64,000 bases of DNA from Faeciplasma sp900553675 (lineage in GTDB: Bacteria; Bacillota; Clostridia; Oscillospirales; Ruminococcaceae), in assembly GCA_958428235.1 (NCBI GenBank), contig CAUAFG010000013.1, forward strand, positions 1 to 64,000, written 5' to 3'. Of this stretch, positions 17,365 to 26,504 are shown piece after piece. Every line of letters starts with the position of its first letter. The first letter of the stretch is position 1. Both the position numbers and the translations under genes were made by a program. The notes under the pieces are model-generated. The model saw only the letters and a list, made by a program, of their open reading frames with translations, had not been told where the DNA came from and made no database searches.

Positions 17365-18897
17365 ATGACAAACCTATTCTTAACCTACCTCGGCATATCT
17401 GCAACCGTCGGCGTGGTCGTATTGCTGATACTGCTTGCCTCGCCACTTATCAACAGGAGATACGCCGCAAAATGGAAATACTATATCTGGATTTTCCTTG
17501 CCATCCGACTGCTTATACCTGTAAGCGGAATGTATCACAAGGAAAGCAAAAGTCCGGCTGTAACCGAACCAATCCAATCAAGCGGGACGGTGGTTTATGA
17601 GCCGGAAGAAGTGCAGGTAGTCCAACCCCGCCGCTTTGTGGTGGAAATACCGGTCGGTGCTGCTGAGCAGCATGTTCCAGTCCCCGAAACAGCCGCAGGC
17701 ATACCAAAGCTTTCCATGCTTGATATTGTCATTGCGGCGTGGATAGCCGGAGCGGTAATATTTGTGTCGGTGCCGATAATAAGCTGCCTTCACTATAAAT
17801 TCAGGATCACCCATAGCGGCGAAAGGATTGAATCCGGAACAGCTTTTGACACGCTTTGCGAGCTGAAATCCCAATTAAAAATCAGGAGAAATGTATCGCT
17901 GATGCGCTACCCCAAAGCCGCAAGCCCCATGATAATCGGCTTCATCAAGCCGGTTATGGTGCTTCCGTGTGATGATTACAGCGAAGAAGATATCCGGTTT
18001 ATTGTAAGACACGAGCTTATACACCTTAAACGCGGTGACGTTTATGTTAAGCTGTTATGCGTGTTTGCAAACGCCCTGCACTGGTTCAATCCGCTGATCT
18101 GGATTATGCGCAGGGAAATGACCGTTGATATGGAGCTTTCCTGCGACGAAGGAGTGATCAAGAGTGCGGACATTAACATCAAAAAGGCGTACACCGAAAC
18201 GCTCCTGTCCTCGCTGCGCCGCCAGAGCTCTAAAAGAAGCTCGCTTACGACCCAGTTCTACGGAGGTAAGGGAACTATGAAAAAGAGATTTACAAATATC
18301 CTCGGCAAAGGCGGCAAGAAAAACGGTATAGCGGTGCTGATAATCGCGGTTGTGCTTGCAACTCTGCTCGGCGTTATGGTGGGATGCACGCAAAAGGTCT
18401 CCATTCCGTCGGATAATGAGCTTGCCGACATGATTAACAACTATCTCGAATTTGAATCCATATGCACCTATACAAATCTTCCGGTAGATTTCGACAATCC
18501 GCCTTCAGACGACCCTTCCAGCGAGGAGCATTGGATATATCCCGTAACGAAAGAGGGCATGACCACTTGGGAGGACTGGCTGAGCTACCTCGGCGGAATC
18601 TTCACCGAATCGGGAACAGAAAAGGCTCTTGAAAAGACTGCCACAAGATATATAAATCACAACGGCAATCTGTACTACAGCGACGGCGGCATGGGCTGGA
18701 AGCTTGCAAGTGAATACTCCATAGCCAAAACCGTTTCAAACGGCGATAAAGCGTTTACGGTTGAATTCTGGCGCGAATACGATCCCGATTTCTTCGGTAA
18801 CAGCGAGCGCGAATTCCTGATTACAACCCTTAGCTTTGAATATACCTCATCAGGCTTGGCGAATAGCCGATTACATCGACCGCGATTCCACTCCTAA
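17365..18897 (+). CDS. BlaR1-like M56 peptidase sensor, N-terminal part
   Basis: This frame carries membrane segments and an M56 zinc-peptidase domain with HELIH at residues 216-220 and the downstream Glu in MELSCDEGV. After a further membrane segment (about 315-335), an extracellular repeat module begins at DNELADMINNYLEF. It contains EGMTTWEDWLSYLGG and YSDGGMGW. The frame breaks near 18856, where one extra base interrupts TSSG-WRIADYID. M56 sensors cleave the partner BlaI-type repressor after an external signal. The usual penicillin-binding sensor domain is not seen; repeat modules replace it. Confidence 0.85.
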   Translation: MTNLFLTYLGISATVGVVVLLILLASPLINRRYAAKWKYYIWIFLAIRLLIPVSGMYHKESKSPAVTEPIQSSGTVVYEPEEVQVVQPRRFVVEIPVGAAEQHVPVPETAAGIPKLSMLDIVIAAWIAGAVIFVSVPIISCLHYKFRITHSGERIESGTAFDTLCELKSQLKIRRNVSLMRYPKAASPMIIGFIKPVMVLPCDDYSEEDIRFIVRHELIHLKRGDVYVKLLCVFANALHWFNPLIWIMRREMTVDMELSCDEGVIKSADINIKKAYTETLLSSLRRQSSKRSSLTTQFYGGKGTMKKRFTNILGKGGKKNGIAVLIIAVVLATLLGVMVGCTQKVSIPSDNELADMINNYLEFESICTYTNLPVDFDNPPSDDPSSEEHWIYPVTKEGMTTWEDWLSYLGGIFTESGTEKALEKTATRYINHNGNLYYSDGGMGWKLASEYSIAKTVSNGDKAFTVEFWREYDPDFFGNSEREFLITTLSFEYTSSGLANSRLHRPRFHS

Positions 18898-19687
18898 CGA
18901 CATCAATCCCAATCTTGCAGGGTACAATCCATTTATGTCCGAGGACGTTCCCGAAGCTCTTGACGGCTATATTCAATTTGAAAAAGCCGAAATTCCGGAT
19001 ATTCACTACGACGGAAGCTTCGGCTTGGACGAACTCAACGAAAAAGCCTTCCCCAAGGTGCTGTTTGATTCCAAGGAGGCAGGCGGCGTAAGGATTTATC
19101 TGCTGGGCGAGTATGTGAGAACAGATAAATCCGAAAACGAAAACGCGGTTTATTCCTATCGCCTTTCACTTGGAACGGTAAATAACGGAGCCATGGTAAC
19201 CTATCCGCTCCCTGCCGAGCTTGAAGGGGTTTCTCAGGGCGGATATATCCTGAACAAAAACGCTGTATCAGACTGTCTTTGCGTGTATGAGATGGACTGC
19301 CCGCTTGCGGTTATTCGTTATGCCTCGTCAGACGGTGCAGGACTTTCGGCGTTCTACGCTTTTAAGGACGGTTCGCTTTATATGCTTATGGGCGATTCCT
19401 CGGCAGTCGGCGGCGAGGCTGTGGGCGTGTGCGTTCCGGTCATTTCGCAGAATGTTACCGTTTCGGGAAACACTATCAAGGACAATGCAAGCGGAATTAC
19501 CTATAGCTTCAATTTTGACAATATCCTGCCCGACGATTATGTTGAAGCACACTTTACGGCGTCTGCAAACGCCGCCGAGCCGGCTGCGCCTGTTGATAAC
19601 GTAACAGCTTTACTTTCTGATGATGAAATGAACAGTATTCTTAACGAGTACCTTCGGTTTTCAGATACACCAATATCGGATCGGTAA
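18836..19687 (+). CDS. M56 sensor, middle extracellular part (out-of-frame fragment)
   Basis: This frame continues the extracellular region of the BlaR1-like sensor after the frameshift near 18856. The useful part starts at WRIADYIDRDSTP and covers a divergent domain without recognisable catalytic residues, then begins the next repeat at DDEMNSILNEYLRF. It ends at an artificial TAA; restoring one base near 19661-19667 gives YTNIGSVKVDWQNADG and joins it to the next fragment. It has no ribosome site of its own. Confidence 0.7.
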   Translation: MNIPHQAWRIADYIDRDSTPNDINPNLAGYNPFMSEDVPEALDGYIQFEKAEIPDIHYDGSFGLDELNEKAFPKVLFDSKEAGGVRIYLLGEYVRTDKSENENAVYSYRLSLGTVNNGAMVTYPLPAELEGVSQGGYILNKNAVSDCLCVYEMDCPLAVIRYASSDGAGLSAFYAFKDGSLYMLMGDSSAVGGEAVGVCVPVISQNVTVSGNTIKDNASGITYSFNFDNILPDDYVEAHFTASANAAEPAAPVDNVTALLSDDEMNSILNEYLRFSDTPISDR

Positions 19688-19689
19688 AG

Positions 19690-20838
19690 GTTGACTGGCA
19701 GAACGCTGATGGCGTTGTCACGAAAGACGGTATTGACTACTGTCCCTCCATCGAGGAAGGACTTACCACTTGGCAGGAGTGGAGTGACTTTCTGCACAGC
19801 ATATTCACTGAGGATTTGGCGGACACCTATCTTACGCATTATTCCGAGGAGACAAAGCAGTATATCAACGTAGACGGCAGGCTTTATGCCAAGGACAATC
19901 CTGTGGGCGTGCATTACGGCAATCCTGTTCAAGCGGGTTCAAGAGCACTTGGCAGCGGGGCAGAAATAGAGTACTGGCAGGAAGCTTTATTTGAGGGCGA
20001 AGTCGGAAATTATCTCATAACAGTACTTACCGTTGAATCTACCGATGACGGATGGAGAATTAACGGCTCCGAAAGACATATGTACCCCTCAGACAAAGAG
20101 TATGTTCCGATGCTTGATAATCCGTTGATTGCAGGCGAGCTTACCGAGACCGAAATGAACCGCCTGATAGATGATTATATGCGGTATGAACGTTATTTTA
20201 TCTATGATAGTGTAGACACTGCGGGTGACGATAGACCTAAAGTCGGCTCATACCGACCGTCAGTCGAGGAGGGTCTTACCACATGGCAGGAGTGGCTTGA
20301 CTATATATACGGTCTGCTCACCGATGAAGCTGCCGAGAAGTGCCTGAAGAATTACACAGGCGAAGGAAACCATTATATAAACGTTGACGGCTATTTATAT
20401 GCGCTTGATGGCGGCATGGGCTGGTATTATGGCAGCCCTGTACAGGCGGCATACAAAACAAACGGAAGTGAAGGAATTATTGAGTTCTGGCGGGAGGATT
20501 TCAGCGAGGGCTGCGAATGGTGCTATTATATAACCGTTTTGCAAATCAGGCTGACCGATTCCGGCTGGAGGGTTCAGTCGGCTGATAGCTACAATGCCGA
20601 TTTATTTGAAGAAGGTGTCAGGGACTATGAACCGCTGCTTGACAAGCCTTATTCAATAGACAAATCCTCCTACGCCGTAAATAAAATCTACAGGCGGCTT
20701 ATGTATGATTATCAGGAGGCAGTAGATATTCTTACCTATAGTGCTACTGAAGATACGTATGTGGTGAACGGTGTTGACCAGATAGGAAATCTGCGTGAAA
20801 TAGACGGCGAAACGTATATCCCCATGGTAGCATATTAA
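19690..20838 (+). CDS. M56 sensor, repeat region (out-of-frame fragment)
   Basis: This frame, whose first ATG is at 19816, carries at least two copies of the extracellular module. Each shows the order EGLTTWQEW.., YINVDG.LYA, G.PVQA, then EFWRE or EYWQE and a GWR strand. It ends at an in-frame TAA at 20836-20838, after which the same frame continues with DTPEEIKQQLSLAFTR. The modules probably sense an extracellular ligand, but the fold is not one that I can name. Confidence 0.65.
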   Translation, partial: VDWQNADGVVTKDGIDYCPSIEEGLTTWQEWSDFLHSIFTEDLADTYLTHYSEETKQYINVDGRLYAKDNPVGVHYGNPVQAGSRALGSGAEIEYWQEALFEGEVGNYLITVLTVESTDDGWRINGSERHMYPSDKEYVPMLDNPLIAGELTETEMNRLIDDYMRYERYFIYDSVDTAGDDRPKVGSYRPSVEEGLTTWQEWLDYIYGLLTDEAAEKCLKNYTGEGNHYINVDGYLYALDGGMGWYYGSPVQAAYKTNGSEGIIEFWREDFSEGCEWCYYITVLQIRLTDSGWRVQSADSYNADLFEEGVRDYEPLLDKPYSIDKSSYAVNKIYRRLMYDYQEAVDILTYSATEDTYVVNGVDQIGNLREIDGETYIPMVAY

Positions 20839-21174
20839 GATACGCCGGAGGAGATCAAGCAGCAGCTAAGCCTTGCGTTTACCAGGCAGAAGTGCGACAA
20901 GCTTTATAAACAATACTTTGAAGATAACAGCAGCTTAAAAGTGATAGACGGCAGGTTTTACTGTCCGCTGGCAGATGTAGTACATACCCCCTTTAAAACG
21001 CCGTTTGAAAGCGCAGTACAGATAAGCGATTCCGAAATCTTAGCAAAGACGGTGATTGAGTACGACGATGAAACCGTCCCTTGTGAAGTCACCTTTAAGT
21101 ATGAGGGCGATAATTGGAAAATCGACAAGCTGGTTGAGTATACGTCCGAAGAAGGCAGAGAGCGTTCATATTAA
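20839..21174 (+). CDS. M56 sensor, C-terminal remnant after in-frame stop
   Basis: The reading frame of the preceding fragment stays open past the stop at 20836 up to 21174; the first ATG is at 20941. It encodes about 111 residues with VIDGRFYCPLADV and ends in a FKYEGDNWKIDKLVEY strand pattern. The continuity suggests that the TAA replaces a sense codon. Without translation through the stop, this part is not made. Confidence 0.55.
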   Translation, partial: DTPEEIKQQLSLAFTRQKCDKLYKQYFEDNSSLKVIDGRFYCPLADVVHTPFKTPFESAVQISDSEILAKTVIEYDDETVPCEVTFKYEGDNWKIDKLVEYTSEEGRERSY

Positions 21175-21208
21175 TCCCCGCTGATACCGAAAGAAACATG
21201 AATAGAAA

Positions 21209-21243
21209 CAATATCAGGGCGTGCCGGCACACCCTGAATATTG
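21209..21243. terminator. Hairpin after the M56 sensor
   Basis: CAATATCAGGG...CCCTGAATATTG forms a stem of about 15 pairs, including one G-U. It is followed by TCTGCTAATAAATTT, a poor T tract. It lies 35 bases after the last stop. Confidence 0.55.
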
Positions 21244-21309
21244 TCTGCTAATAAATTTCCTTCACCGGGGACTCAAAAAAACTTCCCATTAGTTAATAAT
21301 AAATGAAAG

Positions 21310-21367
21310 AATACTTCTGATCAGGCGAATCCTCAAAAGCGCTCGCCTGAAATGGAGTATTTTTTAT
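21310..21367 (+). terminator. Hairpin plus T tract upstream of the iron operon
   Basis: TCAGGCGA and TCGCCTGA form the inner stem, and ATACTTC and GGAGTAT extend it. TTTTTTAT follows. It could end readthrough from upstream or act as an attenuator in the 5' leader of the ABC operon that starts 100 bases later. Confidence 0.5.
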
Positions 21368-21467
21368 ACGCAATTTTTACATAACCCTGATTCCCGATTT
21401 TACATAGCAAGAGTAAGCTATAACTGATTTGAATTGAGGGGCGATAGAATCCCAAAGGAGCTATAGT

Positions 21468-22433
21468 ATGGAGATACGTCTGAAATCGGTTGAAAAGAGC
21501 TTTAACCGCAAAAAAGTTATACAAAGCACCACGCTTTCGATGGTCAGCGGCGGACTTACAACCCTGCTCGGTCCGTCCGGCTGCGGCAAAACCACACTTT
21601 TGCGGATGATTTCGGGTCTGGAAACGCCTGACGATGGCGAAATCTACTTTGACGATAAATGCGTATTCTCCAAGGAAAAGAAAATCAACCTTCCGCCCGA
21701 AAAGCGTAGGATTGGGTTTGTTTTTCAGGATTTTGCCCTGTGGCCGCATATGAGCGTGTTTGAAAATGTCGCCTTTGGGCTTCGTGCGGCAAAGCAGACG
21801 AAGGGGCTTGAGCAAAAGGTAAAGGACGCTCTGCACGCTGTTCAGCTCTACGATTTTGCCGACCGTTATCCGCACCAGCTTTCCGGCGGACAGCAGCAAA
21901 GGGTGGCTTTTGCAAGGGCAATTGTAATCGAGCCGCAGTGCATTCTGTTCGACGAGCCGCTTTCCGCGCTTGATGCGCTTTTGCGTGAGGAAATGCGTGC
22001 CGAGCTGCGCGAGCTTATCACCCGGCTGAAAATCACCGCAGTATTCGTCACCCATGATCAGACCGAGGCAATGAGCATGAGCGACGCCATAGCCGTTATG
22101 TCCGCAGGTGCGGTCGAGCAATACGGAACGCCGGAGGAAATCTACGGTGCTCCCAAAACGGAGTTTGTTGCAAAATTCGTGGGCTACTCCAACTGGATAG
22201 ACAACACCCATATGTTCCGTCCGGAAAAGGCTTCACTTAGCCCGAAAGATGGTGCTTTAGCATTCAATGCGGAGGTAACGTCGGTTCAATTTCTGGGAAG
22301 CGCTTATCAGCTCCGCCTTGCCTATGGCGGTAAAAACTGGAGTATTCCATCCTCAGATAAGATGTCAGTGGGGACGAAAGTCACCATTTACATAGATAAA
22401 AACGACTTAATAGAAGTTAATGAAAAGAGGTAA
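21468..22433 (+). CDS. ABC importer ATP-binding protein, ferric iron/spermidine type
   Basis: This 321-residue ATPase has Walker A GPSGCGKTT, signature LSGGQQQRVAFARA, Walker B CILFDEPLSALD and switch VFVTHD. A C-terminal TOBE-like regulatory region follows about residue 240. The length and order match FbpC/AfuC or PotA-like subunits. It is the first gene of a four-gene operon with a periplasmic-type binding lipoprotein and a fused permease. Iron is the likely substrate by homology pattern; phosphonate or polyamine import remains possible. Confidence 0.9.
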   Translation: MEIRLKSVEKSFNRKKVIQSTTLSMVSGGLTTLLGPSGCGKTTLLRMISGLETPDDGEIYFDDKCVFSKEKKINLPPEKRRIGFVFQDFALWPHMSVFENVAFGLRAAKQTKGLEQKVKDALHAVQLYDFADRYPHQLSGGQQQRVAFARAIVIEPQCILFDEPLSALDALLREEMRAELRELITRLKITAVFVTHDQTEAMSMSDAIAVMSAGAVEQYGTPEEIYGAPKTEFVAKFVGYSNWIDNTHMFRPEKASLSPKDGALAFNAEVTSVQFLGSAYQLRLAYGGKNWSIPSSDKMSVGTKVTIYIDKNDLIEVNEKR

Positions 22434-22438
22434 CAAAT

Positions 22439-23539
22439 ATGAAAAAAGTTATTGCAATTCTGCTTGCAGTTGTTATGTGCTTAGGACTTGCCGCGTGCGG
22501 AGATCAGGCGCAAACACCAAAGGACGATAACAAAGTGTCCGAATCCACACCGGCTCCGGCAGAGGCTACAGCCGCTCCCACAGAACCTGTGCAAACGCCC
22601 ACCGAGCCGACAGAAGCTCCTGCCGAGGAAACAAAACAGCTTTCCGGCAAGGTGACGGTTTATATGCCTTCTCCTGCGGGACTTGCAGATAAAATCGCCG
22701 CCGGATTCAAGGAAAAAACCGGCGTTGAGGTCGAGGTATTTCAAGGAACCACCGGCGAGATCCTTGCCCGCCTTGAAGCCGAGGAAGCCAACCCCATTGC
22801 CGACGTTGTAATCCTTGCTTCGTGGTCTGACGGTTTAAGCATGAAGGCTTCGGACAAGCTTATGTCCTACACCCCCGCAAACGCCGACAAGATTGTCGAG
22901 GGATGGATAGACGCCGATTCTACGCTGTTCGGCTACAGTGCCTCCGCCGTCGGAGTAATCTACAACACCACCATCATCCCCGAGCTTTCCGCCGACTGGA
23001 GCCAGCTTGCGGCGGATGAATACAAGGATACCCTTGCCATCCCCGACCCCGAAAAATCCGGAGCTTGCAAAGACTTTGTGGCTGGCTTTGTAAATCAGTA
23101 CGGCTGGGAAGCCTTTGAGGGCATGGCTGCAAACGGAATGATAGTCCCCGGCGCAAACAAGGCTGCTTTAGAGGCTGTCACCACCGGCGAGGTAGGCATA
23201 CTGGTTGCCGGTGTTGACTACAACGCTTATTCCTCCATCTCCAAGGGCGAGCCGCTCAACATCTACTATCCCGCCGGCGGCACGGTTGTAAATCCCCGTC
23301 CTGCAATGATAATGAAGACCGCTCCTAATGTAGACAACGCCAAGGCGTTTGTAGACTATCTGTTCTCAGACGAAGCACAAAAGCTGGTTGCCGACGCCTA
23401 TCTCCTCCCCGGACGCACAGATATCACAACCGACAACCGCACAAGCCTTTCCGACATCCCACAAATCGAGTGCGACTGGGACAAGATGATGAAAATAGCT
23501 TCCGATTCCGCCGCTAAAATCAACGAGATCTGCGGCTGA
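22439..23539 (+). CDS. Iron-type solute-binding lipoprotein
   Basis: This 366-residue lipoprotein has the lipobox CLGLAAC near residue 20, then a Pro/Thr/Glu-rich linker and a class II binding-protein domain that starts KVTVYMPSPAGLADKIAAGF. The segment GYSASAVGVIYNTT and the C-terminal DYLFSDEAQKLVADAYLLPGR match the FbpA/AfuA/FutA family. It is anchored outside the membrane and delivers substrate to the permease encoded next. Ligand residues could not be assigned safely. Confidence 0.88.
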   Translation: MKKVIAILLAVVMCLGLAACGDQAQTPKDDNKVSESTPAPAEATAAPTEPVQTPTEPTEAPAEETKQLSGKVTVYMPSPAGLADKIAAGFKEKTGVEVEVFQGTTGEILARLEAEEANPIADVVILASWSDGLSMKASDKLMSYTPANADKIVEGWIDADSTLFGYSASAVGVIYNTTIIPELSADWSQLAADEYKDTLAIPDPEKSGACKDFVAGFVNQYGWEAFEGMAANGMIVPGANKAALEAVTTGEVGILVAGVDYNAYSSISKGEPLNIYYPAGGTVVNPRPAMIMKTAPNVDNAKAFVDYLFSDEAQKLVADAYLLPGRTDITTDNRTSLSDIPQIECDWDKMMKIASDSAAKINEICG

Positions 23540-23551
23540 TGAGGTGAGCTT

Positions 23552-25213
23552 ATGAAAGCAGACAATTTTAAAAAGCATATCCCGCTAATTTTATTAACGG
23601 CTCTGCTTTTGTTTATGATTGTCTGCCCACTGGTCATGATTTTTGCCAAGGCGGTCATTGTGGATGGTCGCCTTGACTTTTTATCGGTGTGGCAGACATT
23701 AAAAGCGGACGGAAACCTTGAAATGATAGGAAACTCCCTGCTCCTCGGCGTGCTTGTGGTGATTGTTTCAACCGTAATCGCGGCGCCGCTGGCATATCTG
23801 TTTTCAAGAACAGGCTTTGCCCGATACCGCTTTTTTGATATAATCTTTATGATTCCGTTCATGACCCCGCCTTACATTGCATCTATGGGCTGGATTCTGT
23901 TTATGCAAAAGCGCGGGCTTTTACAGCAGTTTGTTCCCGCGATGGCGGGCAGCGAAAAATGGTTCTTTTCTCTGGGCGGGCTGGTTATAGTCACGAGCCT
24001 GCACGTGTTCCCTTTTATGCTGACTATGCTCAAAAACGCTATGCTGAATATCCCATCCAGCCTTGAAGAATCGGGAGCAGTGTTCGGAGCGGGATTTGCA
24101 CGCAGGCTTTACAAAATCTTTCTGCCGTTGATAAGCGGAAACTATGCCATAGGCGCACTGCTGGTATTCGTTAAGACAATAGCGGAATACGGCACTCCCG
24201 CAACGCTGGGCAAGCGGTTCGGGTTTGAGGTGTTCACAACCGAAATTCACCGCTACGCCACCGTTGCGCCGATCCAGTTCGGAAAATCCGCGACCCTTGC
24301 ATCCGTGCTGATAGGCGTATGCCTTGTTATGTGGATGCTTCAGAACTACATCACATTAAGAAAAAGCTATAACCTCGTAGGCGGAAAGGGAAGCAGGTTT
24401 GCACAAATCAGACTGCCGCTGATTGTCAAGGTGCTTGCATGGACATATATTGTCATGGTGCTTATATTGGCAATCGGAATCCCATACTTTTCTATCATCT
24501 CGACCTCGCTCATCAAGCTTCGGGGCTATGGCTTTGCCGCAGGGAACTTCACCTTTGCGCACTATATCGAGCTGTTCACCGAGAACACCAAGGGCGTTAG
24601 CGCAATCAAAAACAGTCTGCTTTTAGCAACGGCTTCGGCGAGCATATGCGCGGTTTTGGGAACTGTGCTTGTCTTAGCGATTCGCGGCTCCGATTCCAAG
24701 CTGAAAAAAATTGTGGAGGCTATAGGACTTTTGCCCGAAATGCTCCCAAGCATAGTTCTGGTAATAGGAATTATGCTGTTCTGGAATCAGATTTACAATA
24801 TACTCCCGCTGTATAACACTCTGGGAATATTGGTGCTTGCATATGTTGTGCTGTTTCTGCCCTATACCGTCCAATATGTAACATCCTCGTTTACGCAGAT
24901 ATCCGAAAGTCTTATGGCGGCAGGACGGGTGTTCGGGGGAAGTCCATTTTACATCTTCCGAAAAATAACGCTGCCGCTGATAATAAAAGGTGTTGCCACC
25001 GGCTGGATGATGACCTTTATTATAGCATTTCGCGAGCTTGTCACCGCCAGCCTGATAGCTCCGCCCAACACGCTTGTGGTATCGACATATATCATGCGCG
25101 AGTTTGAGCAGGGAAGCGTGTCAATAGGTATGGCTATGGCGGTGCTGTGTGTGCTGCTGACAACAACGGCACTGCTGATTCTCAACCGCTTTATCGACGG
25201 GCAGAAGGGGTGA
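23552..25213 (+). CDS. Fused ABC permease (FbpB/AfuB type)
   Basis: This 553-residue protein is a duplicated permease with about 12 membrane segments. Each half carries an EAA-like cytoplasmic loop, SLEESGAVFGAGFARRLYKIFLPL in the first and SLMAAGRVFGGSPFYIFRKITLPL in the second. Fused permeases of this kind are typical for ferric-iron importers. The gene follows the binding-protein gene after 12 bases with a GAGGTGA ribosome site. Confidence 0.9.
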   Translation: MKADNFKKHIPLILLTALLLFMIVCPLVMIFAKAVIVDGRLDFLSVWQTLKADGNLEMIGNSLLLGVLVVIVSTVIAAPLAYLFSRTGFARYRFFDIIFMIPFMTPPYIASMGWILFMQKRGLLQQFVPAMAGSEKWFFSLGGLVIVTSLHVFPFMLTMLKNAMLNIPSSLEESGAVFGAGFARRLYKIFLPLISGNYAIGALLVFVKTIAEYGTPATLGKRFGFEVFTTEIHRYATVAPIQFGKSATLASVLIGVCLVMWMLQNYITLRKSYNLVGGKGSRFAQIRLPLIVKVLAWTYIVMVLILAIGIPYFSIISTSLIKLRGYGFAAGNFTFAHYIELFTENTKGVSAIKNSLLLATASASICAVLGTVLVLAIRGSDSKLKKIVEAIGLLPEMLPSIVLVIGIMLFWNQIYNILPLYNTLGILVLAYVVLFLPYTVQYVTSSFTQISESLMAAGRVFGGSPFYIFRKITLPLIIKGVATGWMMTFIIAFRELVTASLIAPPNTLVVSTYIMREFEQGSVSIGMAMAVLCVLLTTTALLILNRFIDGQKG

Positions 25214-25217
25214 TACT

Positions 25218-26291
25218 ATGAAGCTTTACATTGCCGGAGGCTGCGGCGAGCATGGGCGCAACTGCTTTCACGTAACAGGCGAAAGCATTGATTTTTTGGT
25301 GGACTGCGGTTTAATGGCGGCGGAGAACGACAATTACCCACGGCTTATGCCGCATCAGATTCCCAAGATACAAACGGTTTTTCTTACTCACTCCCACGCC
25401 GACCACACCGGCGCTTTGCCGTGGCTGTATGAAAACGGCTTTTGCGGGGATGTCATCGCCTCAGAGCACACGATTGCCCAGCTGCCGTTAAAGCCTAAAA
25501 AGGCTGTAACGCTGGAAAGCGTATGCGCCTGCGGGCAGGAGGGCATATACCGCAGCATGAAAATCAAATGGGAAAAAAGCGGTCACTGTCTGGGAAGCGT
25601 GTGGTATCGCTTTGAAGCGGAGGGCAAAAGCATTCTCTTTTCAGGAGACTATACCGAGTGCTCGTCTGTGTACCGCGTTGACCCTATACGCAATCAGCGG
25701 GCAGACCTTGCCGTGCTCGACTGTGCCTACGGCAAAAGCACCGCAGCCTACAGCGATGCCTGCACAGAGCTTTTGCGAATGGTGGGTCGGCTTCTTGAAA
25801 AGCACATGGCGGTTGTTATGCCTGTCCCCAAGTGCGGGCGTGGGTTGGATATTATATCTCTGCTTAAAAGCGGGCGAATAACGGCTCAGTGTTACGCTGA
25901 CGTGCGCCTTTTGGGTCAGCTGAAGAATATGCAGAATCTGCCACAGTGGTATTACACCGATGCGGAAAGCCTGTCCGAATCGGTTCAGCCGTATTATAAA
26001 GGCGCAGGTGGGATAGTGCTTGTAAGCGATCCTCAACTGAGAAGCTTGGAGGCGTTCAAGACCGCAGTAGAGGTCATAAAAAACGGCGGAGTGGGCTTGA
26101 TGACCGGAACGGTGGACAAGGGGACAAACAGCGAGGCTCTTATTAGAATGGGAAAAATGCTTATCTGCCGGTATCCGGTGCATATGAACTATTCGCAGTA
26201 TAATAATCTGGCAAGGAAAAATCAGTTTGCGGTGACAATACCGTATCATTCGTCAGAGATGAAATGCGATAAATCCGTTTTTGTAATCTGA
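25218..26291 (+). CDS. MBL-fold metallohydrolase, beta-CASP-like
   Basis: This 357-residue protein has the metallo-beta-lactamase metal motif THSHADHTG near residue 58, a distal His in EKSGHCLGS, and Asp in LFSGDYTE. The C-terminal half (CAYGKSTAAYSD, MPVPKCGRGLD, and YPVHMNYSQYNN) resembles the beta-CASP region of RNA-processing nucleases, though it is short. It starts four bases after the permease stop, so it is translated with the importer. No link between such enzymes and iron import is known to me; possible roles are RNA control or hydrolysis of an imported ligand. Confidence 0.75.
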   Translation: MKLYIAGGCGEHGRNCFHVTGESIDFLVDCGLMAAENDNYPRLMPHQIPKIQTVFLTHSHADHTGALPWLYENGFCGDVIASEHTIAQLPLKPKKAVTLESVCACGQEGIYRSMKIKWEKSGHCLGSVWYRFEAEGKSILFSGDYTECSSVYRVDPIRNQRADLAVLDCAYGKSTAAYSDACTELLRMVGRLLEKHMAVVMPVPKCGRGLDIISLLKSGRITAQCYADVRLLGQLKNMQNLPQWYYTDAESLSESVQPYYKGAGGIVLVSDPQLRSLEAFKTAVEVIKNGGVGLMTGTVDKGTNSEALIRMGKMLICRYPVHMNYSQYNNLARKNQFAVTIPYHSSEMKCDKSVFVI

Positions 26292-26329
26292 TGGGAGGAT
26301 AGATTATTGTTTCAACTTGATAATATATG

Positions 26330-26375
26330 TCTGCCGCAGAATCGCTGTATTCTGGATTCTGCGGCAGATTTTTTG
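26330..26375 (+). terminator. Terminator of the iron-type operon
   Basis: TCTGCCGCAGAATC pairs with GATTCTGCGGCAGA across an 11-base loop, followed by TTTTTTG. The stem core GCCGCAGAATC recurs in the terminator at 61072. Confidence 0.9.
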
Positions 26376-26394
26376 TACAATTTATAGTGGCGAA
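26367..26394. repeat. Short intergenic repeat, copy 2
   Basis: This is the partner of the repeat at 41-68, with three differences in 28 bases. It overlaps the terminator T tract and extends past it, so the conservation is not explained by the hairpin alone. Confidence 0.4.
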
Positions 26395-26419
26395 AAGTAT
26401 AACATCATCCGAAATGCTA

Positions 26420-26448
26420 TTGACTTATTCGGGCATTATAATTATACT
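26420..26448 (+). promoter_or_regulatory. Promoter of the helicase gene
   Basis: TTGACT and TATACT are 17 bases apart, about 57 bases upstream of the helicase start. Confidence 0.6.
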
Positions 26449-26504
26449 AAGCTTAGAAAGAAAAACTATTTTTGCGGATGAAGACAGAACAGGGCGGTGA
26501 AAAA

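Noticed and set aside
16856..21174. Beta-lactam resistance locus
   Set aside because: BlaI and M56 proteins are present, but there is no beta-lactamase or PBP gene, and no penicillin-binding sensor domain is visible.
21180..21467. Riboswitch upstream of the iron-type operon
   Set aside because: Two hairpins are present, but I recognise no known riboswitch core; terminator or attenuator is the safer reading.
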